NCBI GenBank assembly: GCA_029448655.1 | Contig: JACCLO010000008.1 | Location: 310,001 to 374,000 of the forward strand | Source of the DNA: Wolfiporia cocos | Taxonomy: Eukaryota > Basidiomycota > Agaricomycetes > Polyporales > Phaeolaceae | Length of the DNA: 64,000 nt | Direction: 5' to 3' | Part shown: piece after piece, positions 34,009 to 45,754 of the stretch | How positions within the stretch are numbered: position 1 is the first letter of the stretch | How the letters are laid out: each line of letters starts with the position of its first letter | Program-made: the position numbers and the translations under genes | Notes under the pieces: model-generated | Database searches by the model: none | The model's input: the letters and a program-made list of their open reading frames with translations, nothing else | What the model was told of the DNA's origin: nothing

Positions 34009-34417
34009 TGTCACAGACGTACTCGGATGTGGGACCTGCCCATAGACAGGGGATAACCCCCAAGGTCTTGCACCTCAAGACCCAGCTAGCAGCGGTGAAC
34101 CAGAGGCATACCGATGGATATTACTTAGTCATCGTCGGATACTTATGTCGACATGCTGGCTAGCGTCAAGAAGGAGAGGACGCCCCAAGGGCGGAGTCAC
34201 ACAGAGCGCGAGTAAGAGAGGGGCCAAGCCCAGTTGACGAGAATCTTAGAGATGGGGTATCAACCCACATCTCGACGTATTATATACATGCATGCAGTAA
34301 CTACCGAGCGCACCCTAAAGTCATGGCCTGTGCGCATGTAACTAAGGGGTCATGTGCTAAGTAACGTGACATGTAAGTAATGTGACCATAAGTGTGGTAC
34401 CGGAGGCGTGCGCTACC
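34009..34417 (-). repeat. LTR, family O group, interrupted by LTR B
   Basis: Starts TGTCACAGACGTACTCGG, inserted in E3 pol. TTATATACATG and CACCCTAAAG mark leftward promoter direction. It is cut at 34417 by the family B LTR; the rest is not found. Confidence 0.75.
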
Positions 34418-34664
34418 TGACACAGACTAAACTGTGGGACTCACACTATAAGCCAAGTAAGCGACTTGAAGGGTTGCTGGGGCTTGGTGAGGAAGCTTAG
34501 AAAGCGCAGAGGAGTGGTATGCAACTATGCGAATGCAGAGAACAAATATCCGCAGTGATAGCCCTACTTATATACATGCTTTGTTTGGTTACCAGTAAGG
34601 GAACCAAACATGAAGACGGTCTGTGCGCAGACATAACTAATACAGCTAAGTCGTAAACTACAAT
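34418..34664 (-). repeat. LTR family B, left part (split by E4)
   Basis: Starts TGACACAGACTAAAC, flanked on the left by CTACC. It ends at ACAAT (34660-34664) where E4 begins. The missing continuation is found inverted at 43552-43641 and, further on, at 48501-48536. Confidence 0.85.
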
Positions 34665-35035
34665 TGTCACAAGCCGATTTTCTCCAACAAGATATCTACT
34701 AGTGACGACTCTTATCTTATCTAAGCGCCCGCCTATACATCACGTGCAAGGACCCCGAACACCCCACACGTGCCTACACAGACCCCGGACACCCTTAATG
34801 TGGCTCTACACCTACGATAGGGTTTACCATACTCTAAACGGTCTATCAGCTTACATAATACTGTATAGTAGCCAAACATGTACAAACAGCCTACGGACAT
34901 ATATACCAGCCAGACGAGCAGGGAGCACCCCAGACTCGTCTTGGCCTTTGTTGCCTTGAGTAGCCTCAGACTAGGAATACGCCTTTGAGCGAGTAATATT
35001 CTCCTGAGTAGTTGCTTGAGATAGCGCTTGTGTCA
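34665..35035 (+). repeat. 5' LTR of E4 (family P, 371 bp)
   Basis: TGTCACAAGCCGATT...GCGCTTGTGTCA. TATATA near 34901, then after 31 nt the predicted start AGACTCGTCTT (34932-34942), which lies in the 3' arm of AGACGAG...CTCGTCT. By eye about four differences from the 371-bp copy at 43642-44012, that is about 99% identity, so the insertion is fairly recent. Confidence 0.93.
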
Positions 35036-35795
35036 TAAGACGAGTCTCCACCCCGATCTGAGTTCATTCCAGATCAACCCCGGCGCACTAGGGGTAAAGT
35101 GCATTGTTTCTTCGCCCTCGAGTTGACTTCGGTCGATTCGGGTGTCAAACTCTTATCCTCCCGTATCCCAGGGACAAGGGAACAGGGTTCTGGGGGAATA
35201 CATTTGCGAACAGCGTGTAGGGGACCTCTCCTACCGTTGCTTCAAAGCTACTGGACCACCGTCGTGCAACGCGGCGTAAAGGTCTTGGGTTAAAACCCCA
35301 CCACAGTAATTGTGCACCCGACGCGTAATAATCAAAGGCGTTAAGGGGCCCTGTGGCAGTGTACTGAGGCACTGGTCATCTATATACGCGCATTACCGCG
35401 CCGCTATACGGGCATTACCGCCCCCCCGTTACTATACAACCCAGCGCCCCACCAGGCGGCTGAAGAGGCGCAACACAGCCTGTCCATACGGCCACTTGGC
35501 CCACTACGATAGTTTTTAGACCCTCCATCCCAAGGGTTTAGATCCCGTGCCCCCGGTATCCCGAATCAGCTTCGGGGCTGGACGAGGTTTCGGAGGCAGA
35601 GATTACTTGCCGGCCTTGGGCTGAAAACCCCTTGGCGTTTCTTGGCGCACCTCCGAAAAGAGGTGGTCTCTGAATAGAGTGGAAAGACAGTTTCTAGTTA
35701 CCACCCCGATTGCAGCTATAGGCTGATCCACAGTGGGCGGGTAGCGCTGTTTTTCGCGACTCCACATACCATACATACATCTTCCTTACATTACA
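35036..35795 (+). other. E4 leader with perfect self-primer binding site
   Basis: Primer site AAGACGAGTCT at 35037-35047, one base after the LTR, exactly complementary to AGACTCGTCTT at 34932-34942 (11 of 11). The rest is untranslated, with G-run/C-run hairpins such as GGGT-TAAA-ACCC (35287-35298). No ORF0 present. Confidence 0.78.
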
Positions 35796-38700
35796 ATGGC
35801 CTCCCCCCACAATCTCGACTACATCCGCAACCCGAGGCCCGAACAACCCCCGACCCCGGCTGGCGTCCCACTCCCCGGCTCCGTCGCCTCCACCAACCCG
35901 TTCCACCCAGGACAGTGGGTGAATTACCAGGTACACGGTCTCCCGGATGACTTTGCACTCTTGTCGGTGGCGGACAGCATTCACGCCCCCCGTCCGAATG
36001 TAGAAGTCGCCCCGGTACGAACAGAAACCATCGGAGAACTCCAACCTGCACGCTCACTAGTCCTGAGAGGGTCAGTCGAAGACCAAGGTCCTGGTATTGA
36101 CAGGTTGGACGCGGCATTTCACGTAGCCAGGGAACAGTCGAACACGATCCGAGCAGCGAATCCCCTCGGTCATATTGACTCGCCCCTAGCCATGCAATGG
36201 GCGTTCCCCCCCAACCCGACCACGGCAGACTTCGGCTTTCGGTGTCAAACGGTAGCGGCAACCATGGTTCAAACCGGTGTGTGGAACACTGACATGGGAG
36301 CACGATTCCTGCGGGAGGCACAACGCCTCCAGGCAGATGCAATCGCGGCTGGAGATGCGGCCTCGTTACACAGCCAGCACTCCGCCCCCCGTCAGTCAGT
36401 ACCATCGGTTCCGGAAGAACGTTTCCGGCCGGTCGAAAACTGGGTGAGGTCCGTCCACATGGGATCTTCCCCTCCGGTGAACTCGGCAACTCGGCCCGCT
36501 TCAAACGGCTCCAGGCAGACGAACCCTTTCCTGCCCGGATACACCCCCCCGGTCCTCACGCCCCAGGTCCCCTTTTCGGTCATGGCAGCACAGCCCCCGG
36601 TCCTTCCTCCGGTAGCACCACAGACGGCACATGTGAACACCTGGAGAGCCGCGCCTCTCCCGGGAACGCGTGCGTCCATGTGGCGGCCCGAGAAACCGGC
36701 GAGCTCGCAATGGGACGCGTATTCAATGCTCCCGGAGCCGCAGCCTGACCCCCGGTACAAGTCCAAGGTGCACGAACCCGAACCCTTCACCGGCAAAAAC
36801 TTCATCGCCTGGGTAATGCGCCTCAAATTGTATATCGACGACAACCGGCTGCTGCTCTTCACAGACAGCAAGAAAATCGGCACGGCCATTTCGTTGATAC
36901 GGGGACCTAAGGTGGACTCGTGGGTAACGGCTTTCACGTGGGAACATTACCGTGACGGACAGTGGCATCTGAGCTGGCTCCGCTTTATCTGGGAACTCCA
37001 CCAGAGGTTCGACGACCCCGACTTGGAAAAGAAGTCGGCAGTCGCAGCGGAAAAGCTTAGTATGACCATTGGTAAAGGCGAGGAGTACTTCCAGGAGCTG
37101 GAAAGACTTCTTTCGGAGGCAAAGTACGACAAGGAGAACCAGATCGTTCATTGCTGGGTCACCTCTGCTATCCCAAAGGAGATCTACACAGCAGTACACT
37201 CCGCTTTCGTCGCCGCCACGGTAAACGACAAATTGCAACGAGGATACAATGTCCAGATTCCGGAAGACTACGAATCTTGGAAACAGGCTATCCTCCGTAC
37301 AGACAATGCGATGCGTCGTCTCCACAACGAGGAAAAGCTGCGCCACGGTCGAGACACGGGTAAGGGCGTCGCCGACAAAGGAAAAGGTCGGGCGGCAACA
37401 TCGTCATCGGGAACCACGCGGCCCGAGCCCACTGCAGAAGAACGGGCCAACTTGCTCAAGAGGAAGTGCCACTCTTGCAGCAAGACACAAGCAGAGGCAC
37501 CAGGGAAGGGCTGCAACAAGCCCGTCTGGCTCCAACCCAACTGGAAGCCCCGAGCAGCTACTAGTGGAGGGAACACCGGTGCCGGACCCTCACAACCGGC
37601 GCGCACCCGCCAGGCCGTCAAAGGCCCACCCGCAGAAAAAGTCCTTGGGGAAGTATCCCAGGAGGACTTCGTGCGAATGGTGGCTGCCTGGGCCAAGGAA
37701 AATCCGAAGGCTGCAAAGGAAGCCGGATTCACTCAGGTACGTCCCCTCTCTAATAATAAGTTTTCAGTTCTGGAGATCGAGGAACCAGTAAATGTCTCTA
37801 TCTCCGACTCTGCCACGGAGGGTAACGAACCGGTGGTTGGACTATATGGGCTAGGAACCGGGGCCCCGATATTTGATTATGTATCTGTACCACGTTCAGT
37901 AGATTTGGCGCCTGGTAACGACGATGAAGCTTCAACATGCTCCGATGATTCGTTTGTAGCAGCCTCAGAGGAGCCTCCCACCGGAGCTTGGCGGGAGGAT
38001 AAAACCGTGCTTAATTCCTCTATTGTAAACAATGTAAGCTATGTGCCAATGGACGTAGACCCGGTTGTGGACCCAGATGTGCAAATGGCAGACGCATCTG
38101 GACCCACAGTCCAGAAAAAGACGGAAAAGAAAATGCGGCGTCGACGTGCCAAGAAGAAGGCAGTCACGCTCGACATATACTTAGACCACCCGCGGGCAAT
38201 CCCCCCTGAGCGCAAAAGCGAAGAAGCCGCGGGTTACAATCTTCACTCTGCGGAGGAAGTCGTTATACCAAACGGGAAATGTATCACCGTGGATACAGGC
38301 ATAATGATCCGAATGCCACCCGGTGTATACGGCCGCATAGCTCCACGATCCAGACTCGCCCTGAAGGGAGTCGACGTGGAGGCCGGGGTAGTCGACGACA
38401 CCGGCTGGCTAAAAGTCATACTGAATAATCAAACTGGAACAGATTATCAGGTCGAGTATGGGGACAGAATCGCCCAGTTCATACTCGAATGCAACATGAC
38501 ACCAGACACGCGCATAGTAAAAAGCATTAGGGAAACCAGACGCGGAACACAGGGGTTCGGCTCTACTGGTGAGAAATTCAGAGGGAATGTAGTGGTAATC
38601 CAGACGGGAAAACGGGGAAGGCAGATCGAAGTACCGATCACCCTCCACCGCCCTGACGGACGCGCCCTCTTCACAAAGGCACTGATAGACTCCGGTTCAA

Positions 38701-38813
38701 TGGGATCGGTCATCAGTCGTGCCTACGTGGAGGAACACAAACTCGAGCAACTCCCACTAGACCGACCCGTCAAACTGTACAACGCTGACGGTAGTACCAA
38801 CGCTGCGGGCAAA
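35796..38813 (+). CDS. E4 Gag-dUTPase-protease (interrupted at 38814)
   Basis: One frame of about 1,006 residues before LTR A. Gag: Pro-rich N-terminus MASPHNLDYIRNPRPEQPP, a core with PEPFTGKNFIAWVMRLKLY (about 330-350) and KYDKENQIVHCWVTSAIP, and a short Cys motif CHSCSKTQAEAPGKGC (about 557-572). dUTPase-like domain (about 789-925): AAGYNLHSAEE, GRIAPRSRLALKG, GVVDDTGWLKV, YGDRIAQFI, RRGTQGFGSTG. It departs from the usual GYDL, PRSGLA and GVIDxDYRG, so activity is doubtful. Retropepsin site ALIDSGSMGSVIS near 963. The NC-dUTPase-protease order resembles betaretroviral Gag-Pro. The last 12 residues to 38849 are LTR sequence. Confidence 0.88.
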
Positions 38814-40124
38814 TGTCACAAGAAATCCCGAAATAAAGGGGTTCCCTGATGATTTATTTACCTTTATTCTCCAGATATTTGCTACGTTATACCTGGCCGC
38901 CCGGGACTGCACGTGCATGGGAAAGTAGATAAGTCTTCATCATATCTTATCTCTTACATAGGTCACGTGGTACGTCACTGGAGTCACAGTCGTTACTTAG
39001 TCATGTGCAGCGTAGTCACAGTGTGCACAGACCATGCCATTAGGGCAGGTCTTGTAGCTATAGGAGTCTGCGTCCACATGTATATATACTAGGTAGCGTT
39101 CTGAGGTACTCCTCAGAACTTAGCTTCTCGTCGTTGGGGGCGCGTTCCCTGGCAACCTCTTCCATACCGTCTGCTTCCTCGTCCGAGCGTACTAGTATCA
39201 CAATGCGAGTGTTACCACTCGTTGCGTGGGGGGGCGTCTATTCATTGCATCCATCTTCTCCCTTATTCCTTTACCTGCTAGTCTGTGCAATATGGCAGGG
39301 CTCCTCAACAGGAGTGCCTTCTTGTTGTCACAGATTTGGGACATGCCACTATTTTTCCCGTATTTTTACCTATTTATCTGGTATTTCTACGACCTTGTAG
39401 ACATTTACGCTGCTAAGCGCCCGTCTACACGTACACGCAACCAAACAACACGTACACAACGCGGTATACGTCCACTTGTCATAACAACACGTACATAACA
39501 CGCTTGTGCGCGTCAATGACTCAGCGGACTAACCTCCGGTGTCACGCGCCTTACTCATATCCCGATACCGGGCTGTGTCAGTACAATTGGATAAGCGGCC
39601 CGCTCGTTATCACATGCCAATGACCTTACGATTACTCATATCCCGATACCGGAATATAAGAATCACATGCATGGCTTACTAACGTAGCTACAGCCACTTC
39701 CACAACATGGACCTACGGTCCAAACAAACGCTCTTACTGGTGCGGCCATTACCGGCGCACATGGTCTACTGTAGTTTACGACTTGACCATATTAGTTACG
39801 TCTGCGCACAGACCACCTTCATGTTTGGCTCCCTTACCGGTAACCAAACAAAGCATGTATATAAGTAGGGCTATCACTGCGGATAAGCCTTAGATTTGTT
39901 CTCTGCATTCGCACAGTTACATAACATCTCTGCTTGCGCCCACTAGTCTCCTCACCAACCTTCAGCAACTCCTTCAAGTCACCTATAAGGTTATAGTGTG
40001 AGTCCCACAGTCTAGTCTGTGTCACTTGTTCTCCGCCTGAGGAGGATGGGGGGCTTTAGGCGTTAGGATTAGGCGGATATAGGGGTTCCCCGCTGGGGCG
40101 GGTGGCACGGTGGTTACCGTGACA
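38814..40124 (+). repeat. Solo LTR, family A, with nested LTR B, in E4 protease
   Basis: TGTCACAAGAAATCCC...TTACCGTGACA, perfect duplications GCAAA (38809-38813; 40125-40129). Net about 607 bp. TATA near 39080-39088, then GTTCTGAGG...CCTCAGAAC (39098-39119). Confidence 0.94.
39326..40024 (+). repeat. Solo LTR, family B (699 bp), nested in LTR A
   Basis: TGTCACAGATTTGGG...CTAGTCTGTGTCA, perfect duplications CTTGT (39321-39325; 40025-40029). Predicted transcript start AGATTTGTTCT follows TATATAAG by 34 nt. Confidence 0.94.
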
Positions 40125-41719
40125 GCAAAATGACGCACTATGTCGAACTCCAGATGCAGATTGACACGCATTTGGAAATGCGCAAGTTCCACGTCACCGA
40201 GCTGAGCTCGGCAGACATATTCCTCGGCTTTGATTGGTTGGAGGACCATAATCCCACCATCGACTGGAAGAAACGCCGAATCACCTTCACCTGGGACTGC
40301 AAACACGAGCAGATCGAGGATGGTGACCATATTTATTACATCTTCGCTGACGCTTGGATACGGAATAGGGAAGAGTGCCGGGCCGACATCGCTGAGCAAG
40401 TCCGCGCAACGAAGGCAACCGAAATCGCCATTGCCACCGGCAAAACCACGGAAGCCAAAACCTTCGAGGAGGTGGTCCCAGAGTACTTACACAAATTCGA
40501 AGACGTGTTCAAGGAAACGGAATTCGACCAACTCCCCGAAAGGCGACCATGGGACCATGCCATAGAACTCCTACTGAACTCCGAACCCTACGCCGGCAAG
40601 ATCTATGCCCTATCGCCCCGAGAACAAGAGGTGTTAGACGACTTCCTAGAAGAACAGCTACGGACTGGACGCATACGACCATCCAAGTCACCATGGGGGG
40701 CACCATTCTTCTTCATCAAGAAGAAAGATGGGAAACTGAGACCCATTCAAAACTATCGGAAGTTGAACCAGATGACCAAGAAGAACCGGTACCCGCTCCC
40801 CTTGATCACGGAGCTGCTCAACAAGTTAAAACGAGCTAAGTACTTTTCTAAATTGGACATTCGTTGGGGATACACGAACGTCAGAATCAAGGAAGGCGAC
40901 GAAGAAAAAGCCGCCTTCATCACTAATAGGGGACTATACGAACCCTTAGTGATGTTCTTCGGAATGTGCAACGCACCGGGCACGTTCCAGACCTTGATGA
41001 ATGACATCTTCCGAGACCTGATAATGACTGGAAAAGTCATTGTATACTTAGACAACATACTTGTTTTCACGGAGACCGAGGCAGAACACAAAGAGATCCT
41101 GCGCAAGGTTCTGCTTGTTCTCCGTCAAAATAAGCTAACCTGTAAACCAGAGAAATGCGAGTTTATGAAGTCGGAAGTAGAATACTTAGGACATATAATC
41201 TCTCACGGGGAAATCCGTATGGATCCCGCGAAGGTGGCGGCAGTGGCTGAATGGCCCGCACCTCGGAACAAGGAAGAAGTGCAGTCCTTCATTGGATTCG
41301 CAAACTTCTACCGGAGATTTATACCTAAGTTTTCCACGGTAGCACGCCCACTGATAAACCTAACCAAGGACATGCCTTGGCAGTGGGGTACGGCGGAACA
41401 AGAGTGTTTCGATAAGTTAAAGAAAATATTTATCGAAGCAACCGTGTTAGGGATACCAAACGACGACGACCCTTTCCGCATCGAGGCAGATTCATCGGAC
41501 TTCGCAACCGGAGCCTGTCTCATGCAGAAACAGGATGGCGTCTGGAAACCCATCGCCTACCAGAGTAAGATGATGCTACCAGCAGAAAGGAACTACGAAA
41601 TCTATGACAGAGAACTCCTCGCCATCATGCGCGCACTTGATGAATGGCGGCATTTTGTAATGGGTGGCAAACACCCTGTAGAAGTACTAACGGACCATAA
41701 AAAACCTAGAGTATTTTAA
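40125..41719 (+). pseudogene. E4 pol: protease end, reverse transcriptase, RNase H start
   Basis: Continues the protease with the IFLGFDWLEDHNPTIDW flap region. RT: PWGAPFFFIKKKDGKLRPIQ, FSKLDIRWGYTNVRIKEGD, MFFGMCNAPGTFQTLMND. The catalytic box reads YLDN rather than YLDD (Asn codon at 41054-41056), consistent with GAC to AAC at a CpG; this should inactivate polymerisation. RNase H starts with EADSSDFATGACLMQ and EIYDRELLAIMRALDEW. An extra A in the A-run near 41700 ends the frame at 41719. Confidence 0.9.
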
Positions 41720-42026
41720 GACCCCACAGAAAATTAATCCGCGACAAGCCCGGTGGATGACGGAACTTGCCGAGTATGACCTACAACTCGTGCACATCCC
41801 TTGGAAGACCAATGGAAGGGCCGATGGGCTTTCCCGAAGAAGTGATCACGGAAACGACAAGGATCACCTCAAAGGGCAAGTCGTCCTGAAGCCACACCTC
41901 TTCGTCCAAGATAGCGCAGAAAGGCTGCGATCCTCATTCTATACTGTAGTCAAGGGTATCACCCACGACGAAGTAAAAGAGAGGGTCAAAGCGGAAGCCG
42001 CTCTCTACGATGGAAAGGAAGGAGTA
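41720..42026 (+). pseudogene. E4 pol: RNase H end and linker
   Basis: After the frameshift: RQARWMTELAEYDLQLVHIP and NGRADGLSRRSDHG, as in other gypsy RNase H/integrase junctions. Cut at 42026 by LTR S. Confidence 0.87.
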
Positions 42027-42542
42027 TGTCGCAGTTTCCTCTGCTGACATATGTGGGGGCCCCTAGGCTCGATCCCACGTCTCTACACCTCCCCTTGCTC
42101 GTTCGTTAACCCCTTCGTCACAACGCCCTCCCCTGCCTGACGGCACGTGACCGGTAGATAGATTAGATTACTTACTGATAGATAGTAGTGGCGCCTTGGC
42201 ACCGCCCCCTTACTTAGTCAGCCCTTCACATGACACCATACTTACATTGCGCACAGACCAGCCCACTTTAGGGTATGCCCCTCAGTCATAGCGTAGACGT
42301 TCCGTCATGTATAAGTAGTAGCATCTGAGGTCTTACAACCTCAGACCTATTAATGTCAGTTGGGCACGTGTGCCCTCTTTCATGCTCTCTCCTTGTCTGC
42401 CTGCGCGACGTCTCCTCCGTCTTATACCTGCTAGTCTGGTAGCCGCCCCCCTTAGTGTTGCGGCCGCCCTTATAGACGACGTTAGGTCCCTTAGAGACAA
42501 GACCCTGCGGTTGGGTGTGACATCAGAGGCAAGTCTGTGTCA
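42027..42542 (+). repeat. Solo LTR, family S (516 bp)
   Basis: TGTCGCAGTTTCC...CAAGTCTGTGTCA, perfect duplications GAGTA (42022-42026; 42543-42547). GCGCACAGACC with CTTTAGGG, TGTATAAGTAG and TCTGAGGT...ACCTCAGA (42325-42346). Confidence 0.93.
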
Positions 42543-43065
42543 GAGTAGAAGTAGGGGAAACGACCGAGGACAGTCTGCGATATAGGAGGGGGAGGTTAAT
42601 TATCCCTCGGGATGAAGAATTAATCGGAAAAATCATTTCTTCGTTCCACGACACCGTCTCAGCAGGACACCCTGGCACCGAAAACACGTACACAGCTATA
42701 CACAGACACTACTGGTGGCCCAAGATGCGTTCAGACATCCGCCAGTACGTCAAAGCTTGTATCAAGTGCCAGGCCGCTAAGCCGGACCGATCCAAACGCG
42801 CGGCTCCACTCAACCCAAACCCGACTCCAGCACACAACTGGGAGAACATTTCCGTCGATATGATCACGGGACTCCCCACTTCCAAGGGTTGCGACGCAAT
42901 AATTGTAGTAGTAGATATGAAGTCGAAGGACTATATAGCTGTACCAACAACAACTAAACTATGGGCCGAAGGATGGGCCACATATTTGTAGATAAAGTAT
43001 ATGCACAACACGGACTACCAAAGAAAATATTTAGCGACAGAGGACCACAATCTGTATCAGAATTC
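42543..43065 (+). pseudogene. E4 integrase, N-terminal half
   Basis: HHCC zinc domain (SFHDTVSAGHPGTENTY; ACIKCQAAKPD) and core with catalytic Asp in ISVDMITGLP and, after a 1-nt deletion near 42989, in IFSDRGPQS. The gene is cut after the Ser-Glu-Phe codons at AATTC (43061-43065) by LTR L. The rest of the core is on the minus strand at 45264-44905. Confidence 0.87.
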
Positions 43066-43551
43066 TGTCACAGATTCTGGGCCATCGCCTAGGATCTGCC
43101 CTCTCCGTGGGTCGAACGCGTAGACTGGTGCATTCAAGGTCACGTGGCCTATAGATTAGATACAGATTGTCGTAGATAGTAGGGTTACGGCCCGTCCTCC
43201 CCGCCGGTCCGCTCACGTGTTAGGTAGATGGTGTTTGTATGGCGTGCTATTGCGTAGTGGTGCACGGCCCCCTTTAGGGTGGGTCAACCCCCAGTAGTTA
43301 CGCGGTCTCTACCTGTATATATAGTACGTCGAGCTGGGGCTTACTCCCCAGTTCTGTCAATCTCGTTATTGGGGGCGCTTCCCCTCATACTGCTACCACT
43401 AGGCGTGCTCCCCTTGAAATCCTCGTCACCACACCTCGCCGACATTTGAGACGGCGTTGTACCTCGGCCTTTTGTTGGAGGGGGGGCTGAGAGATAGGGT
43501 GTATAGAGAGAGAGTAGAGGGTTAAAGGCACGTCTATGTCAGTTTGTGACA
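43066..43551 (+). repeat. LTR family L, copy 1 (486 bp), left end of inversion
   Basis: TGTCACAGATTCTGGG...CAGTTTGTGACA. Left flank AATTC (integrase); right flank CGTAG, which is the reverse complement of CTACG found after LTR L copy 3 (48501-48505). The mismatched flanks mark it as an inversion breakpoint. CTGGGG...CCCCAG lies at 43334-43351, followed by TTCTGTCAAT. Confidence 0.9.
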
Positions 43552-43641
43552 CGTAGCTACAGCCACTTCCACAACATGGACCTACGGTCCAAACAAACGT
43601 TCTTACTGGTGCGGCCATTACCGGCGCACATGGTCTATTGT
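43552..43641 (+). repeat. LTR family B fragment (inverted)
   Basis: CGTAGCTACAGCCACTTCC to GGTCTATTGT, matching the inner part of LTR B at 8340-8440 in reverse. ATTGT (43637-43641) is the reverse complement of ACAAT at 34660-34664, the E4 target duplication. Confidence 0.88.
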
Positions 43642-44012
43642 TGACACAAGCGCTATCTCAAGCAACTACTCAGGGGAATATTACTCGCTCAAAGGCGTAT
43701 TCCTAGTCTGAGGCTACTCAAGGCAACAAAGGCCAAGACGAGTCTGGAGTGCTCCCTGCTCGTCTGGCTGGTATATATGTTCGTAGGCTGTTTGTACATG
43801 TTTGGCTACTATACAGTATTATGTAAGCTGATAGACCGTTTAGAGTATGGTAAACCCTATCGTAGGTGTAGAGCCACATTAAGGGTGTCCGGGGTCTGTG
43901 TAGGCACGTGTGGGGTGTTCGGGGTCCTTGCACGTGATGTATAGGCGGGCGCTTAGATAAGATAAGAGTCGTCACTAGTAGATATCTTGTTGGAGAAAAT
44001 CGCCTTGTGACA
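43642..44012 (-). repeat. 3' LTR of E4 (family P, 371 bp), inverted
   Basis: TGACACAAGCGC...CGCCTTGTGACA. Preceded in element sense by the polypurine tract AGAAGAGGGGGTAC. Pairs with 34665-35035. Confidence 0.92.
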
Positions 44013-44853
44013 GTACCCCCTCTTCTAGCTGCGTGTCCCCACGCCCAGCAATCACTTTGTACATAGTTTGGTCAACATGGCACGGGTGGTCTACGGTCTT
44101 TTTGCATATGTATGGGTTCGCCAGTTGGAGTGTGTTCAAAACCGGATAGATCCAGTACCCTATTGATTCAGGTATAGTGGATTCTATTGGTTCTCCAACT
44201 CGTATCCCGTATTGCATGACCCGTGTTTGTGGATCGCAGAACCAGAAGTTGTGAGCGACGAGCTTCTTTTCGTAGGCGTAGAATGGTATTCTTCCTTTGA
44301 CAAGGAGTGTGGTGTCTATATCGTCGTATATGATGAACTCCTTCGGGTTCTGCCTAAGTCCCATTTCCTGAGCTTTTCGTTCAAAGTCCTCCCACTCTGG
44401 GTCCCATTTGGTTTCAGAGTGGTCCCAGCCAGTGTTTCGATTTTTCCACTGGTTACCTGGGGCGGATGGTCTGGCTTCGAAGAACTTTGTAACTAGCTCT
44501 TGGTAATGGTTCAATCCACGTTTTCGTTCCCATGTTTTAGTCCCATCGGACCACTCGACTTCTAGCTCGACTCGCCCTCGGTCTTCCCTGGATTCGAGGA
44601 TCCTGAGAGGCCTGCGAGTGTCATTGCCTTCCGTCACTTTACTATGGTCCTGATTGGGGAAGGCGGGCGGTGTGTATGGTAGGAGTAAGACCTCGTTGAA
44701 AACTGGGTATATCCCGCGCATGTCTGTGGGGAGGTCTAGTTCGTATGCTCCATGCCCGACCTTCTTGGTGACCTTGTATGGTCCAAATCGCTTGGAGTCA
44801 AGCTTCTTGGTTGGGTGGCCCATGTTTATGTTGCGGCCGTCTACCCAAACCAA
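43975..44853 (-). pseudogene. E4 integrase C-terminus with chromodomain-like region and long tail
   Basis: GPYKVTKKVGHGAYELDLP is the conserved post-core SH3-like region, then a chromodomain-like segment LRILESREDRGRVELEVEW and GTKTWERKRGLNHYQEL. About 150 further residues (KFFEARPSAPG to the end) have no recognised domain. The last 12 codons run into the 3' LTR. Between this frame and 44905 a TAA (near 44890) interrupts the protein. Confidence 0.8.
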
Positions 44854-44904
44854 GTCGCCTTCAGAGTACGATAGTGGCGATGCCCGTTTCCTATCGTAGT
44901 ACTC

Positions 44905-45264
44905 TTACATGCGTAGTTTAGCTTTCTCCAGGTTCTGTGAAGCGAGTTTGGATATTGTGTGCATGTGTTCGACCCAATCCTGTGCTACCCCCTCTTCTTG
45001 TTCCGGCGCCTCTACACCTGTGAAGGGGTGGTATCCGTGTGTAAGGTAAAAGGGACTGTATCCCGTGCTACTGTGTACGTGTGTTTTGTACGCAAAGCTT
45101 GCCAGCGGGAGTAAGTCCGGCCAGTTCGTATAAGTATCATTAATAAATAATCTAAGGTAGACCTCGAGTTCCTGGTTCATATGTTCCATTTGCCCGTCTG
45201 TCTGTGGGTGGAACGCGGTACTCGGATTTCCCTGTATGCCTAATCTACGATATACGTCCTTTAT
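44905..45264 (-). pseudogene. E4 integrase, second half of catalytic core
   Basis: Begins in the middle of the core at the inversion junction (the first residues of the open frame come from LTR L). IQGNPSTAFHPQTDGQMEHM holds the third catalytic residue, Glu in QMEHMNQ; ASFAYKTHVHSSTGYSPF follows. Joins 42543-43065 when the inversion is undone. Confidence 0.87.
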
Positions 45265-45269
45265 GAATT

Positions 45270-45754
45270 TGTCACAAACTGACATAGACGTGCCTTTAAC
45301 CCTCTACTCTCTCTCTATACACCCTATCTCTCAGCCCTAGCCCGCGTGAAAGGCCGAGGTACAACGCCGTCTCAAGTGTCGGCGAGGTGTGGTGACGAGG
45401 ACTTCAAGGGGAGCACGCCTAGTGGTAGCAGTAAGAGGGGAAGCGCCCCCAATAACGAGATTGACAGAACTGGGGAGTAAGCCCCAGCTCGACGTACTAT
45501 ATATACAGGTAGAGACCGCGTAACTACTGGGGGTTGACCCACCCTAAAGGGGGCCGTGCACCGCTACGCAATAGCACGCAATACAAACGTCATCTACCTA
45601 ACACGTGAGCGGACCGGCGGGGAGGATGGGCCGTAACCCTGCTATCTACGACAATCTGTATCTAATCTATAGGCCACGTGACCTTGAATGCACCAGTCTA
45701 CGTGTTCGACCCACGGAGAGGGCAGATCCTAGGCGATGGCCCAGAATCTGTGAC
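45270..45754 (-). repeat. LTR family L, copy 2 (3' LTR of element L)
   Basis: TGTCACAAACTGAC...GAATCTGTGACA on the plus strand. Left flank GAATT (45265-45269) belongs to the E4 integrase, complementing AATTC at 43061-43065. Confidence 0.9.

Noticed and set aside
43642..45285. A separate minus-strand element (own LTR, chromodomain and integrase)
   Set aside because: Integrase halves, both target duplications and the LTR pair all join precisely to E4, so one inverted element is simpler.
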